64,000 bases of DNA, taken from positions 480,029 through 544,028 of the forward strand of contig PAME01000001.1 of assembly GCA_002707155.1 (NCBI GenBank), written 5' to 3'. The first letter of the stretch is position 1. Each line of letters starts with the position of its first letter. Shown here piece after piece: positions 9,853-17,977 of the stretch. Source of the stretch: Crocinitomicaceae bacterium (GTDB lineage: Bacteria > Bacteroidota > Bacteroidia > Flavobacteriales_G > Salibacteraceae). The position numbers and the translations under genes were made by a program. The notes below the pieces were generated by a model. The model saw nothing but the letters and a program-made list of their open reading frames with translations. It did no database searches and had not been told where the DNA came from.

Positions 9853-10422
9853 TTATTGAAGGCTGTCTTCATCAACAGCAATAGTTCCTTTTATATTTTT
9901 AATTCGATATTTAGTAAATTGTTGATTTGCTTCTAAACCATCACCGTAAATAATTTCATCGGGCGTAGTTATTTTAACAAATTCCTCCGTATAAATTTTT
10001 TCTTCTTTTTGAAGCCAGATAAGATGCTCAGTATTTAGTATTTCTTCTTTTCCATTAACTACTTCGACATTGTGCTTAACCTCGACCCTTTTGTCTTCGG
10101 TATAATTTATAGCATAGTCTGCTTTTAATGTAGACTCAACGTTACCCAAACTATCGTAAAAGAATAGGTTTAATCCTTTTGGAAATTCGACATAAGGTGT
10201 CTCTAAATTTGTCCATCGTTGCAGTTCAGGCGTTACTATCTTCAGTCGCAAAACGGCACTGTCGCTGTAGAGTATGGTTGTATTTATCGAAATTTCTACC
10301 GGTTTGGGCACCTCATCATTAAGATTGGGAAGTTCACTATTCTCACTCGAGCAACTCATAAAAAATATAGCCACAACAAAAGTTGCGGCTACATAATTAA
10401 AGAGTTTTACAAAGTGGCTCAA
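9853..10422 (-). CDS. lptC: LPS export protein LptC, lipoprotein form
   Basis: LptC links the inner-membrane LptBFG transporter to the periplasmic LptA bridge that carries lipopolysaccharide to the outer membrane. The 189-residue protein has an N-terminal hydrophobic segment ending in a lipobox-like FMSC (Cys24). A beta-jellyroll follows with the family's repeats LFFYDSLGNVESTLKADYA, NVEVVNGKEEILNTEHLIW and GDGLEANQQFTKYRIKNIKG. That last block, with 'GxGLxAxxxFxxYxIxxI', is characteristic of LptC in Bacteroidota. Enterobacterial LptC is anchored by a helix instead; Cys24 suggests possible lipidation here. It lies between the TPR gene and a small membrane protein gene. Confidence 0.88.
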   Translation of the reverse strand: MSHFVKLFNYVAATFVVAIFFMSCSSENSELPNLNDEVPKPVEISINTTILYSDSAVLRLKIVTPELQRWTNLETPYVEFPKGLNLFFYDSLGNVESTLKADYAINYTEDKRVEVKHNVEVVNGKEEILNTEHLIWLQKEEKIYTEEFVKITTPDEIIYGDGLEANQQFTKYRIKNIKGTIAVDEDSLQ

Positions 10423-10433
10423 AGTGCGTTATT

Positions 10434-11759
10434 CTAGAAACGAACTTTAGTAGTTTCGTTTATCCAACTACCAACCTTGATCTCATCTCCTTCATTTTTT
10501 CCTACGAAGAAGCATTCTGATTTTTCTGGATATCTACTTTTTGCCTTTGCAATTTTATTGTTTGCGCTTTCTCTTAAAGAAGGGTCTTTTGAAATAGCTA
10601 TTTGATACTTATCAACTGCAGCCCAATATCCGGCTCCTTTTTCACAAGGATTCTCTCCCCACGTGCTTGCTCCACCTAAGTATGCATCTCCAAGCATCAT
10701 GTATGCATCACCTGAGTTAGGATCAATAGAAAGCGCTTTTAATGCTTTTTGCTTTGCACTTGAATATTGTCCAGCACTCAATTGACATAAACCAGCTCGC
10801 AAGATAGCCTTCACTTTGAAAGGAGCTACTTCGTCTTTGTCTTCCATGTTAGCGGCAAGAGTAAAAGCTTCTTCATAATATGGGATTGCAGTAGGGCAAT
10901 CTTTTTTCTTTACATACCAGTTAGCAATACTCCAAGCGGCAAGTGCAGAAGGCTCTTTTTCTTGCAATTTTTTTGCAATCGTGATATAAAAATCAGCGTC
11001 CTCGCATTCCTTGGTGTTCAGTAGAGAAAGGATTTCTTTCAGTTGCTCTATGTTTTCAGGATCCTTTTCATATCTGGGAGTGAATGCTTTCACCAAGTCA
11101 TCACAATCGGCAACTTGTTTGAAAAACTCCAATAAATTATCCCCAGTTTTTTTATAATTTTCTCTATCCTTTTCTCTTGTGCTGTTCTTAACATTATAGT
11201 CCGCAATAGCCTTGAGCTTCGGGTAAAGGTTGATTAACTCATCTTTAGTCGTAAGTTCATTTTTAAACATTTTGTATTTGGTCTGATACATATAAACGAG
11301 TGCTCCAGCTTCCATGTCATTTCCTTGTAACTGAAGTGATTCCTCAAACATTTTATAAGCAGCCTCAACTTCTGATGGCCTATGTTGAATTAAGTCTGCG
11401 GCTTTTCGTCCTAAAACAATACCCCGTTCTCCAAAATGCTCAATTCGCGAATCATAAACCATCATTAAAGTGTCAATCAAAAGTTCTTTGAGCTCTTTAT
11501 CCTCTTTGGTTTTCTTTATTTTTTTCTCATAAAGTCTAGCCCCCTTAATATAAATACCCTTTGAAACTTTTGGACAGTATGTAAATACATTTTTCCAATA
11601 TTTTAAAGATTCATCATATTGTTTTTGTCTGTAATAATCTTGGTATAAAGACAAGTTTTTAATGCACTCTAGACTGTCTTCTGGAGAGGCTCCAAACTTC
11701 TGAGCGTTTAATGCACTTGCACTTATCAAGATTGTCATTGCCAATATTAACTTTTTCAT
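10434..11759 (-). CDS. Secreted TPR-repeat protein
   Basis: A 441-residue protein with a signal peptide (MKKLILAMTILISASALNAQ, cut near 19-20), so it acts in the periplasm or at the envelope. Several tetratricopeptide repeats are visible: near 35-65 (YQDYYRQKQYDESLKYWKNV), near 270-310 (PSALAAWSIANWYVKKKDCPTAIPYYEEAF) and near 335-400 (GQYSSAKQKALKALSIDPNSGDAYMMLGDAYL). It lies 12 bp downstream of the porin-like gene and 11 bp upstream of lptC. TPR proteins here are probably scaffolds; the position suggests envelope assembly, but the partner is unknown. Confidence 0.82.
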   Translation of the reverse strand: MKKLILAMTILISASALNAQKFGASPEDSLECIKNLSLYQDYYRQKQYDESLKYWKNVFTYCPKVSKGIYIKGARLYEKKIKKTKEDKELKELLIDTLMMVYDSRIEHFGERGIVLGRKAADLIQHRPSEVEAAYKMFEESLQLQGNDMEAGALVYMYQTKYKMFKNELTTKDELINLYPKLKAIADYNVKNSTREKDRENYKKTGDNLLEFFKQVADCDDLVKAFTPRYEKDPENIEQLKEILSLLNTKECEDADFYITIAKKLQEKEPSALAAWSIANWYVKKKDCPTAIPYYEEAFTLAANMEDKDEVAPFKVKAILRAGLCQLSAGQYSSAKQKALKALSIDPNSGDAYMMLGDAYLGGASTWGENPCEKGAGYWAAVDKYQIAISKDPSLRESANNKIAKAKSRYPEKSECFFVGKNEGDEIKVGSWINETTKVRF

Positions 11760-11771
11760 TCTTCTTCTTTT

Positions 11772-13061
11772 TTAATTGTATTTGCTCCTTCTAAACCAGC
11801 CGTCAAATTTATGCGGGTTCATTGAGAGACCAATGTATAGATTTGTGAAATTTTCTTTAACTAAAGTCGTTCCATCCTGTCCTCTTGAACCAACTTCAAT
11901 GCCAAAGTTAAAAGTGGTCAACATTTTTGTTTTTTGAATAGGTATTCCAAGTCCAGCAGTTCCAGAAATTGACTTAAGTTGAGTGCCTCCAAAGTTCAGA
12001 CGAGTATTTTCATATTTGAACCCTCCTCTATATCTAATACTTTGAAGGAATTTGGCTACGGCGTCGGTATTTGCTATGTACTGAAAGCCAGCAGCAATTT
12101 GATTCGAATTGGACAGTGATACTGGAGTTGAAATTAGTTGCAATTCTGACCAAGCAGTAGAAGTGTAGTCAAAAGATATAATCCAATTTTCGTCAAACTG
12201 AATGGCTAATCCAGCACTTAATTCATTGGGTAATTTTACGTTCCCTTCTTCAGTGCTTTCAATTACTGTATCTATAATTTGGTCGTTAAGGCCTGATGGT
12301 CGGTAAGTGTAAGAAAGTTGCTGATTCGTCGCAGAAATGTTTGTTGTTGGTTTGAAGTTTAGTCCCGCTGAAATCCATGTTTTGTTTATTAATTTTCTTC
12401 TATAAAGTATGCCAAAATCAACTGCTAAATCCTTAATATTTGTTCGGTTAATCATTTTAGAGCTTGTAACCGTTGCATCGTCCACAAAGTCTGTTACCGC
12501 TCTAGAAGTTTGAGAAAAACCAAAGTAATAATTTGCTTGAACGCCTAACATAAGTTGATTTTCGTCATTCTTAATAGGCATCCCTCCAATACCTCCCGTT
12601 GCTCTATTGTAGCCACCTTCACCGGCATAGGTAAAATTATAATTGCCTAAAATTGGGTCTATCTGGGGTGATGTGATATCATAGCCAATCCTTGTATATG
12701 GACCCACTGAAAATGCAGCGCCAAATCGTTTTCCGATAGGAAACCCAAAGGAAACACCATTAATGTATTGGCTGGAAATATTTTGTGAAGAACTGGGAGA
12801 TTCGATATTCAACCAGTTCATTGTAAAATCTATTGCAAAGGTTGGATTTCGCAATCCTGCAAATGACGCTGAATTTTTTAAATTAATATAGGCGGGTTCC
12901 GAAAGCGCTGTCTGAGCTTCTCCCATTGCTTTGTAGTTTGAAAAGCTTGAACTGTTTGGATCGCCAATTCCATAAAAGGAGTAGGGAGAACCTTCAGTAC
13001 CTTGAGCCCAAGCGCCTTGATATAAAGCAACAAAAAGAAACGCTATAATTAGCTTATTCAT
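11772..13061 (-). CDS. Outer-membrane beta-barrel protein, porin/FadL-like
   Basis: A 429-residue protein with a signal peptide (MNKLIIAFLFVALYQGAWAQ). The body is rich in alternating beta-strands and aromatic girdles, opening with the GSPYSFYGIGDPN block common to Bacteroidota outer-membrane proteins of the FadL/OmpP1-like superfamily. The gene overlaps the coaX stop by 8 bp, so it is probably translationally coupled to it. The order coaX - this protein - TPR protein - lptC is one I know from flavobacterial genomes. No ligand can be deduced. Confidence 0.78.
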   Translation of the reverse strand: MNKLIIAFLFVALYQGAWAQGTEGSPYSFYGIGDPNSSSFSNYKAMGEAQTALSEPAYINLKNSASFAGLRNPTFAIDFTMNWLNIESPSSSQNISSQYINGVSFGFPIGKRFGAAFSVGPYTRIGYDITSPQIDPILGNYNFTYAGEGGYNRATGGIGGMPIKNDENQLMLGVQANYYFGFSQTSRAVTDFVDDATVTSSKMINRTNIKDLAVDFGILYRRKLINKTWISAGLNFKPTTNISATNQQLSYTYRPSGLNDQIIDTVIESTEEGNVKLPNELSAGLAIQFDENWIISFDYTSTAWSELQLISTPVSLSNSNQIAAGFQYIANTDAVAKFLQSIRYRGGFKYENTRLNFGGTQLKSISGTAGLGIPIQKTKMLTTFNFGIEVGSRGQDGTTLVKENFTNLYIGLSMNPHKFDGWFRRSKYN

Positions 13062-13776
13062 TGAATATTAAAACTTCGTTCAAACCTTCTAAGGTCAGGT
13101 TTGGGCGCGCAAAAATGCTATTTTTAAATGCCTCAGCAAAATAGATATGATCTCCACCTGTTAAAACAACTTTTAATTGTGAATATTGTCTTCCATATTC
13201 CGCAATCACACCTTCAATTTCTTTTTTAATTCCCCATTGCACACCGCTTTGAATTGAGGTATCGGTTTCCGTTCCAACGAGATTAGGATTATCAGTAAGA
13301 TTTAAAAGAGGAAGCTTGTCGGTGAAAGTATTTAAGGACTTAAATCGCATGTTAAGACCAGGAGAAATAGAACCACCGACATATTGCCCGTTTTTTGTCA
13401 CTAAGTCAAACTTGATACACGTACCCATATCAACCGATAAAACGTCCTCATTTTTAAAAAAATGAGCAGCTCCAATTGCATTTGCAAGTCGGTCTCTACC
13501 TAGAGATTTTGGTGATTTGTATAAATTTTTAATGGGAATTGCAGTAAACTCGTCAAAGATAATGACGCTGCCTTGTGATTCTAGGAGACGGATAATCGTT
13601 GGGCTGTAATTGGCTACTGCGCTCAAAATGGATTTTTGAATTTCGTATTTAGCAAATAAGACTTCAACAAATGAATGCAACTCAAAAAGAGAACAAGTTG
13701 CTTTTTCAGCCAGCTCACGTTCTTTGAAAAGCGCAATTTTTGCTTGGGTATTTCCTATGTCTATGACTAAATTCAC
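13054..13776 (-). CDS. coaX: Type III pantothenate kinase
   Basis: CoaX phosphorylates pantothenate, the first committed step of coenzyme A synthesis. Visible family motifs are the phosphate loop VIDIGNTQAK at the N-terminus, PKSLGRDRLANAIGA, VDMGTCIKFDLV with its catalytic Asp, and YVGGSISPGLNMR. I place the start at GTG 13776 because this gives the family-typical N-terminus MNLVIDIGNT; a TTG at 13797 would add seven residues (MCQVNKP). There is no ATG option. It is the first gene of the minus-strand operon running to PpiD and overlaps the next gene by 8 bp. Confidence 0.92.
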   Translation of the reverse strand: MNLVIDIGNTQAKIALFKERELAEKATCSLFELHSFVEVLFAKYEIQKSILSAVANYSPTIIRLLESQGSVIIFDEFTAIPIKNLYKSPKSLGRDRLANAIGAAHFFKNEDVLSVDMGTCIKFDLVTKNGQYVGGSISPGLNMRFKSLNTFTDKLPLLNLTDNPNLVGTETDTSIQSGVQWGIKKEIEGVIAEYGRQYSQLKVVLTGGDHIYFAEAFKNSIFARPNLTLEGLNEVLIFNE

Positions 13777-13872
13777 TGGTTTATTTACCTGGCACAAAAG
13801 TAGGTCTAAGCGCGTATTGAAGTCAGAATATCTAATTGTTTAAATTCATTCATGATAGTCTGTATTTTTATA

Positions 13873-13880
13873 TAAATTTG
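13873..13880 (+). promoter_or_regulatory. -7 promoter box for tRNA-Phe
   Basis: TAAATTTG matches TAnnTTTG exactly and ends 13 bp before the mature tRNA 5' end. That would give a very short 5' leader. Confidence 0.55.
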
Positions 13881-13893
13881 CCGCCCACAAAAC

Positions 13894-13966
13894 GGTGCCT
13901 TAGCTCAGTTGGTAGAGCACAGGACTGAAAATCCTGGTGTCCCTGGTTCGATTCCTGGAGGCACCA
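13894..13966 (+). tRNA. tRNA-Phe (anticodon GAA)
   Basis: Full 73-nt cloverleaf. The acceptor stem GGTGCCT/AGGCACC is perfect. The D-arm is GCTC/GAGC, the anticodon stem is CAGGA/TCCTG with loop CTGAAAA, and the anticodon GAA reads Phe codons. The T-loop is TTCGATT. The T-stem CCTGG/CCTGG has a central U-U mismatch (positions 51-63), which is unusual but tolerable. The discriminator is A, and CCA is not encoded (CCG follows). A terminator lies 5 bp downstream. Confidence 0.97.
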
Positions 13967-13970
13967 CCGC

Positions 13971-14001
13971 AAAACCCTCACGTTCAACGTGGGGGTTTTT
14001 T
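13971..14001 (+). terminator. Terminator after tRNA-Phe, probably bidirectional
   Basis: The hairpin 13975-13983 / 13987-13995 (CCCTCACGT with ACGTGGGGG, one G-T pair) is flanked by AAAA and followed by TTTTTT. On the minus strand it sits immediately after the stop of the OmpA-family gene, so it may end both transcripts. Confidence 0.88.
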
Positions 14002-14004
14002 GTT

Positions 14005-15930
14005 TTAATTTACTTCAAGAACCGTAAATTCTACCCTTCGGTTTTGTTTTCTTCCCGCTTTTGAATCGTTACTAGCAATTGGTTTTGCAGAGCCATATCC
14101 TTTTCCGACTAGTTTATTGGAAGGGATTCCTTTACTTTTTAAATAGTTGATGACCGAATTTACCCGAGCTAGAGATAATTCATTATTTAATTCATCACTA
14201 CCTACATTATCAGTGTGTCCTCCAAGTTCTATTTTCATACTGGGATTGGTTTTCATTAATTGATACAATTTATTCAACTCAATTTTTGACTTTTCCAATA
14301 GTTTGGACTTACCTGTTTCGAAGTAAATATTGTTCAGCTGAACCGTTACACCTTTAATTATTGGGTCCAAGTAAATGTCCATTTTAATGGGTTCTATGTT
14401 TGTTGCTTCACTGTACTCAAAGGCAACACTTTTAAAAAGATACCCTCTAGTTTCAGCATAAAAAGCGTAATCGGAGCCTTCAGCTAGCATAACCATGTAT
14501 TTTCCATCAGAGGGCCTAGACACAACCATAGTTTTGGTTTCAGCATTTTCTAAGTTGATTAATTTCATTGCTGCAGCAATTGGTTGTTTAGTAATGTTGT
14601 CGTACACATTTCCAGTAATATAGTTGCTGCGGTGCCCAAGCTTTAGTTCAGGAGGTACTTTAAAACTCCATATTCTACTTTGATTGGCCATATTAGATGT
14701 TGCATCAAATTCCTCTTTACTAAAATACCCCGTTTTTCCATCGGGCGAAACGCACATAGAAAGCTGATTCAATTGATCATTGATTGGGTATCCTAAATTT
14801 CGTGGCGTTTGCCATTTTCCTTCCTCAATATCGGTAGCATATAAATCGTAGCCTCCAAAGCCAATATGCCCTTTACTGGCAAAAAATAAGGTTTGACCAT
14901 TTGCATGAAGGAAGGGGCTTCCTTCATTAGCAGCAGTATTTACAATTGCTCCTAAGTTTTTTGGAGCACTCCAATTTCCTTCGTTGTCTTTCATACTGTT
15001 ATAAATGTCTAACCCTCCAATGCCATCGGGGCGATCAGAAATAAACAAAAGGACCCTGCCATCAGCACTCAGCGTAGGTTGTGCTTCGTAATGTTTTGAG
15101 TTTATTGTTGAGCCCATGTTTTTTAGTTTTTTCCAACTGCCATTCTCAAGTGTTGAATAATACAAATCGCAGTTACCCATATTTTCGCGGCTATCACCAC
15201 AATAACTGCAAATTAGCGTGTTTCCATCGGCAGTAATCGTTGCAGTTCCCTCACCTTCTGGGCCATTTATTGCTCCTTCTAATTTTTTTGCCACATGCCA
15301 AGACGAACCTGTTCTTTTAGAAATATAAATGTCTTCGTTTTGTCCACCTTTATAACGTCTCGTAAAAACCATTTGGTTTTCATCTCCAGTAAGAATTGGA
15401 AAGTATTGCAGTGCGTCAGGATCATTAACACTCGAGTTCATTACATAAGGCTCGAATCGGAGCGGTGTTTTATATGCTGCTGCTGCATATTCAATGGATT
15501 TTTTGTCCTTCTCATTTTTTGCTTTTGACCTTTCAGATAACTCCGGATGAGACATTATTTTTTTGTAAAAAATTGCTACCGAATCAAATTTTCCTTCAAA
15601 GTGATAAATGCTTTTTAAACCACCGTATGCCGATAGACCAGTTTTGGAAGTTGAATCTGTAGTTAGAATAGTTTGATACGCTTCTTTTTGAAGCTTAAGT
15701 TCAGTGCCAGTTTTTGAAAGGGAACGCGCCAATTGCAGCCATGCCGCGTTATAGCTTGGGTCAGTTTTTACCGCTTTTTTGTAATTCTTAATTGCCGATT
15801 CCTCATCCATTGCCGAGGATGCCATCATGCCATCTTTAAGGTATCCTTTTGCTTTTTCAGCTTTTTTGCTTTGTGCGGATAGTTGGGAAGTAAAAAACAA
15901 AGCCAAAATGATAGAGAAAGTAATTTTCAT
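14005..15930 (-). CDS. OmpA-family protein with TPR and PD40 beta-propeller
   Basis: A 641-residue envelope protein that probably tethers the outer membrane to peptidoglycan. Signal peptide 1-19 (MKITFSIILALFFTSQLSA). TPR region about 25-110 (KAVKTDPSYNAAWLQLARSL). PD40/WD40-like repeats about 180-410 (AQPTLSADGRVLLFISDRPDG and NEGSPFLHANGQTLFFASKGH). A carboxypeptidase-regulatory-like domain about 435-510 (GNVYDNITKQPIAAAMKLI). C-terminal OmpA domain about 530-640, including LGGHTDNVGSDELNNELSLA and GYGSAKPIASNDSKAGRKQN, which contain the peptidoglycan-binding D and R residues. This domain order is common in Bacteroidota. It is a single-gene unit ending at the shared terminator. Confidence 0.92.
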   Translation of the reverse strand: MKITFSIILALFFTSQLSAQSKKAEKAKGYLKDGMMASSAMDEESAIKNYKKAVKTDPSYNAAWLQLARSLSKTGTELKLQKEAYQTILTTDSTSKTGLSAYGGLKSIYHFEGKFDSVAIFYKKIMSHPELSERSKAKNEKDKKSIEYAAAAYKTPLRFEPYVMNSSVNDPDALQYFPILTGDENQMVFTRRYKGGQNEDIYISKRTGSSWHVAKKLEGAINGPEGEGTATITADGNTLICSYCGDSRENMGNCDLYYSTLENGSWKKLKNMGSTINSKHYEAQPTLSADGRVLLFISDRPDGIGGLDIYNSMKDNEGNWSAPKNLGAIVNTAANEGSPFLHANGQTLFFASKGHIGFGGYDLYATDIEEGKWQTPRNLGYPINDQLNQLSMCVSPDGKTGYFSKEEFDATSNMANQSRIWSFKVPPELKLGHRSNYITGNVYDNITKQPIAAAMKLINLENAETKTMVVSRPSDGKYMVMLAEGSDYAFYAETRGYLFKSVAFEYSEATNIEPIKMDIYLDPIIKGVTVQLNNIYFETGKSKLLEKSKIELNKLYQLMKTNPSMKIELGGHTDNVGSDELNNELSLARVNSVINYLKSKGIPSNKLVGKGYGSAKPIASNDSKAGRKQNRRVEFTVLEVN

Positions 15931-16056
15931 AAGATGAATTTTCTCGAAAGTAGCGGCTTTTTATACAAGTTATTGGTCGCAGAAAAGAAGTCATTAAACG
16001 ATAAATGTTAATTTAAACCCACTGTTGGTTTTACTGTGTGAGGAATGTAAAACAGG

Positions 16057-16818
16057 CTATTTTATGCTATAAAGCACTGGCTTACTTGGGCTCGCGTCGT
16101 TATTGAAGCTTGCAAAAGAGAGGTTGAGTAAGTAAGTTCCATCAGGCACTTCTTCAGGAACATAAATAAGCTCTGTTATTGAGCAATTAAACCTTGGGTT
16201 TGCAGGAACATTCCAAAATGCGTGGTGGGCTAATAATTTTCCGTCGTCATTTTCCTTATCTACGCTGGGTGTATCGATTAGCAAATGTTTAATTCCTCGA
16301 TTTCGTATTGTTAAGGCAGCATCTTCACTGATAAAAGCGGGATTTGTATTGCTATAGTGTTTGTTGATTTTGGAGTTATCATTTGGGAGTGTTCGAATTA
16401 CAATTGCCTCAGGATTTGCGTTTGAACGAACGCTGTTTATTAACGCCTTTTCAATTTGACTTTTTGTAATAACATCATCACCATCAATTTTTTCAGGTAA
16501 TACACTGATAAGTTCGGCTTTAAAAAAGAAGGTTTTAAGGTGTTCATTTACATTATAAACCTCTGGAGTTATGTGTCCGAGGCATTCGGTATGTGTGCCA
16601 TGTCCATGGGGGTTAAAGGCAATATTCCTGAAATTTACAGATCCTCCTTGGTTTACTGCCCCAACAAATCCACCTCCTTTTACAGGTTCAATTGTCAAAG
16701 CGTCTAAATACCAAGCGGAAACGCTTTCGGGGGAGGGTTGCATTTCAATTGAAATATCAATGGGAGCGAGCAAGTCCACCTCAAAAGTTTCTCCATTATG
16801 TTCAATGGAAGCTATCAT
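16057..16818 (-). CDS. Cyclase-family metal hydrolase (kynurenine formamidase-like)
   Basis: A 253-residue member of the cyclase/KynB-like family, metal-dependent hydrolases of amides or cyclic substrates. The signature is HGHGTHTE at residues 71-78, matching the family HxGTHxD metal-binding motif with E in place of the usual D. Also visible are the DISIEMQPSP N-terminal segment and LLIDTPSVD near 190. The ATG overlaps the nfu stop as ATGA, so the two are probably translationally coupled. The substrate is unknown: kynurenine formamidase activity is possible, but no other tryptophan-catabolic gene is nearby. Confidence 0.85.
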   Translation of the reverse strand: MIASIEHNGETFEVDLLAPIDISIEMQPSPESVSAWYLDALTIEPVKGGGFVGAVNQGGSVNFRNIAFNPHGHGTHTECLGHITPEVYNVNEHLKTFFFKAELISVLPEKIDGDDVITKSQIEKALINSVRSNANPEAIVIRTLPNDNSKINKHYSNTNPAFISEDAALTIRNRGIKHLLIDTPSVDKENDDGKLLAHHAFWNVPANPRFNCSITELIYVPEEVPDGTYLLNLSFASFNNDASPSKPVLYSIK

Positions 16819-17444
16819 GCCTCAAGAGCCACAACCTCGGTAATTTCGGGCATCATTTGGTTGAATAAACCTTGTATTCCATTTTTAAGCGTAACGCTTG
16901 AAGAAGGGCAACCGCTGCAAGAACCTTTAAGAATAACGGTTACTTTTCCGTTATTGTCGTATGAGTGATAGTCAATAGCTCCTCCATCACTTTCAACTGC
17001 TGGTCGCACATATTCGTCTAAAATCTCTACGATTCGTTTTTCAGTATCGGATTCTGGTAATTTAGCTTTCGGAATGTCGGTTTTAACCTCCGCTGCGGCT
17101 TGTTTTTCAGTAGTAATTGTTTTTGGGTTCTCAGTAAAAATATCGTTTCCTGAACTTAAATAATCGAATAAGTAGGATCGAACTTCTCCAAAAACTTCTT
17201 GCCACTCGACTAAATCATTTTTGGTTATGGTAATAAAATCATTGGAGAAAAACACACCCGTAACAAAAGGAAAAGTGAATAAACGAGCTGCTAACGGAGC
17301 CTTTGAGGTTTCTCCAACATTATGAAACTCGACACTCGAACCTGCTTCTGTGAATGCTAAACTGCAAACAAATTTCATGGTTGCTGGGTTAGGCGTACTT
17401 TCGGCGTAAACTGAAATGGGTATTTTTTTATCTGTCGCTTCCAT
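16815..17444 (-). CDS. Nfu-type Fe-S scaffold (NifU C-terminal domain protein)
   Basis: Carrier that delivers Fe-S clusters to target proteins. The 209-residue protein has an Nfu N-terminal domain (about 8-95, with ESTPNPATMKFVCSLAF). A linker follows, then the NifU C-terminal domain (about 130-205, with VRPAVESDGGAIDYHSYDNN and GSCSGCPSSSVTLKNGI). The cluster-binding CxxC lies at about 176-179. N- and C-domains occur in the order found in Nfu proteins of Bacteroidota. It is cotranscribed with the cyclase-family gene (4-bp overlap) and divergent from the Cys-rich protein gene. Confidence 0.93.
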   Translation of the reverse strand: MEATDKKIPISVYAESTPNPATMKFVCSLAFTEAGSSVEFHNVGETSKAPLAARLFTFPFVTGVFFSNDFITITKNDLVEWQEVFGEVRSYLFDYLSSGNDIFTENPKTITTEKQAAAEVKTDIPKAKLPESDTEKRIVEILDEYVRPAVESDGGAIDYHSYDNNGKVTVILKGSCSGCPSSSVTLKNGIQGLFNQMMPEITEVVALEA

Positions 17445-17523
17445 AGTAGATAGGTAAATTGAATTTTATGCAAATTTAAGTGGCGCATTGGAGCTAAAGT
17501 CAATTAATACTTGAATATTGTTA

Positions 17524-17531
17524 TAATTTTG
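17524..17531 (+). promoter_or_regulatory. -7 box upstream of the Cys-rich protein / TonB pair
   Basis: TAATTTTG matches TAnnTTTG and ends 7 bp before the ATG at 17539. Transcription starting the usual 6-7 nt downstream would give a leaderless or nearly leaderless mRNA. Confidence 0.45.
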
Positions 17532-17538
17532 TAACCTT

Positions 17539-17922
17539 ATGATTGCGAGACAAATATTAGTTGGATTATTAGCTTCGCTTATGCTTACGGCATCAACCGG
17601 AGCAACTATTCATCAAATGGTTTGCTTGCATTCGGGCAATACGGAATACTCCTTTAATGATATTGACTGTTGCAAAGGCAATAATAAAGGTGAACGAATT
17701 AAGCCTTGTTGTTGTGAATACTTTTCAATTACCTACCAAACCGATGAGTTAGCGAATATAGCCTCGGAAATACAGCTTAACTCAATTGCAGCAGTAGCTG
17801 GTAACAATGAGTTTTCCTTACAACAGCTTCCTCTAAAAAGTCAGCCCATTCCTAATGAATACAACCTTCCACCACCACATAAACAGCCCATATACAAGAA
17901 GTTTCAAAGTTTTTTATGCTAG
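17539..17922 (+). CDS. Small Cys-rich secreted protein, HYC_CC_PP-like
   Basis: A 127-residue protein with an N-terminal signal peptide (about 1-22, MIARQILVGLLASLMLTAST). It has a Cys-rich core: HQMVCLH at 25-31, DCC near 43-45, and PCCCEYF near 56-62. A proline-rich end (LPPPHKQPIYKKFQS) precedes a C-terminal Cys. This H..C / CC / PP layout resembles the small family annotated in Bacteroidota as HYC_CC_PP proteins, which I recall seeing next to TonB receptors. The receptor gene begins 55 bp downstream. Clustered Cys and His suggest metal binding, which is inference. Confidence 0.8.
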   Translation: MIARQILVGLLASLMLTASTGATIHQMVCLHSGNTEYSFNDIDCCKGNNKGERIKPCCCEYFSITYQTDELANIASEIQLNSIAAVAGNNEFSLQQLPLKSQPIPNEYNLPPPHKQPIYKKFQSFLC

Positions 17923-17977
17923 CGATTGGTAACCAGCTGAATACCAATCCATATTTCTAAAGCATAAAAAAAATTTC

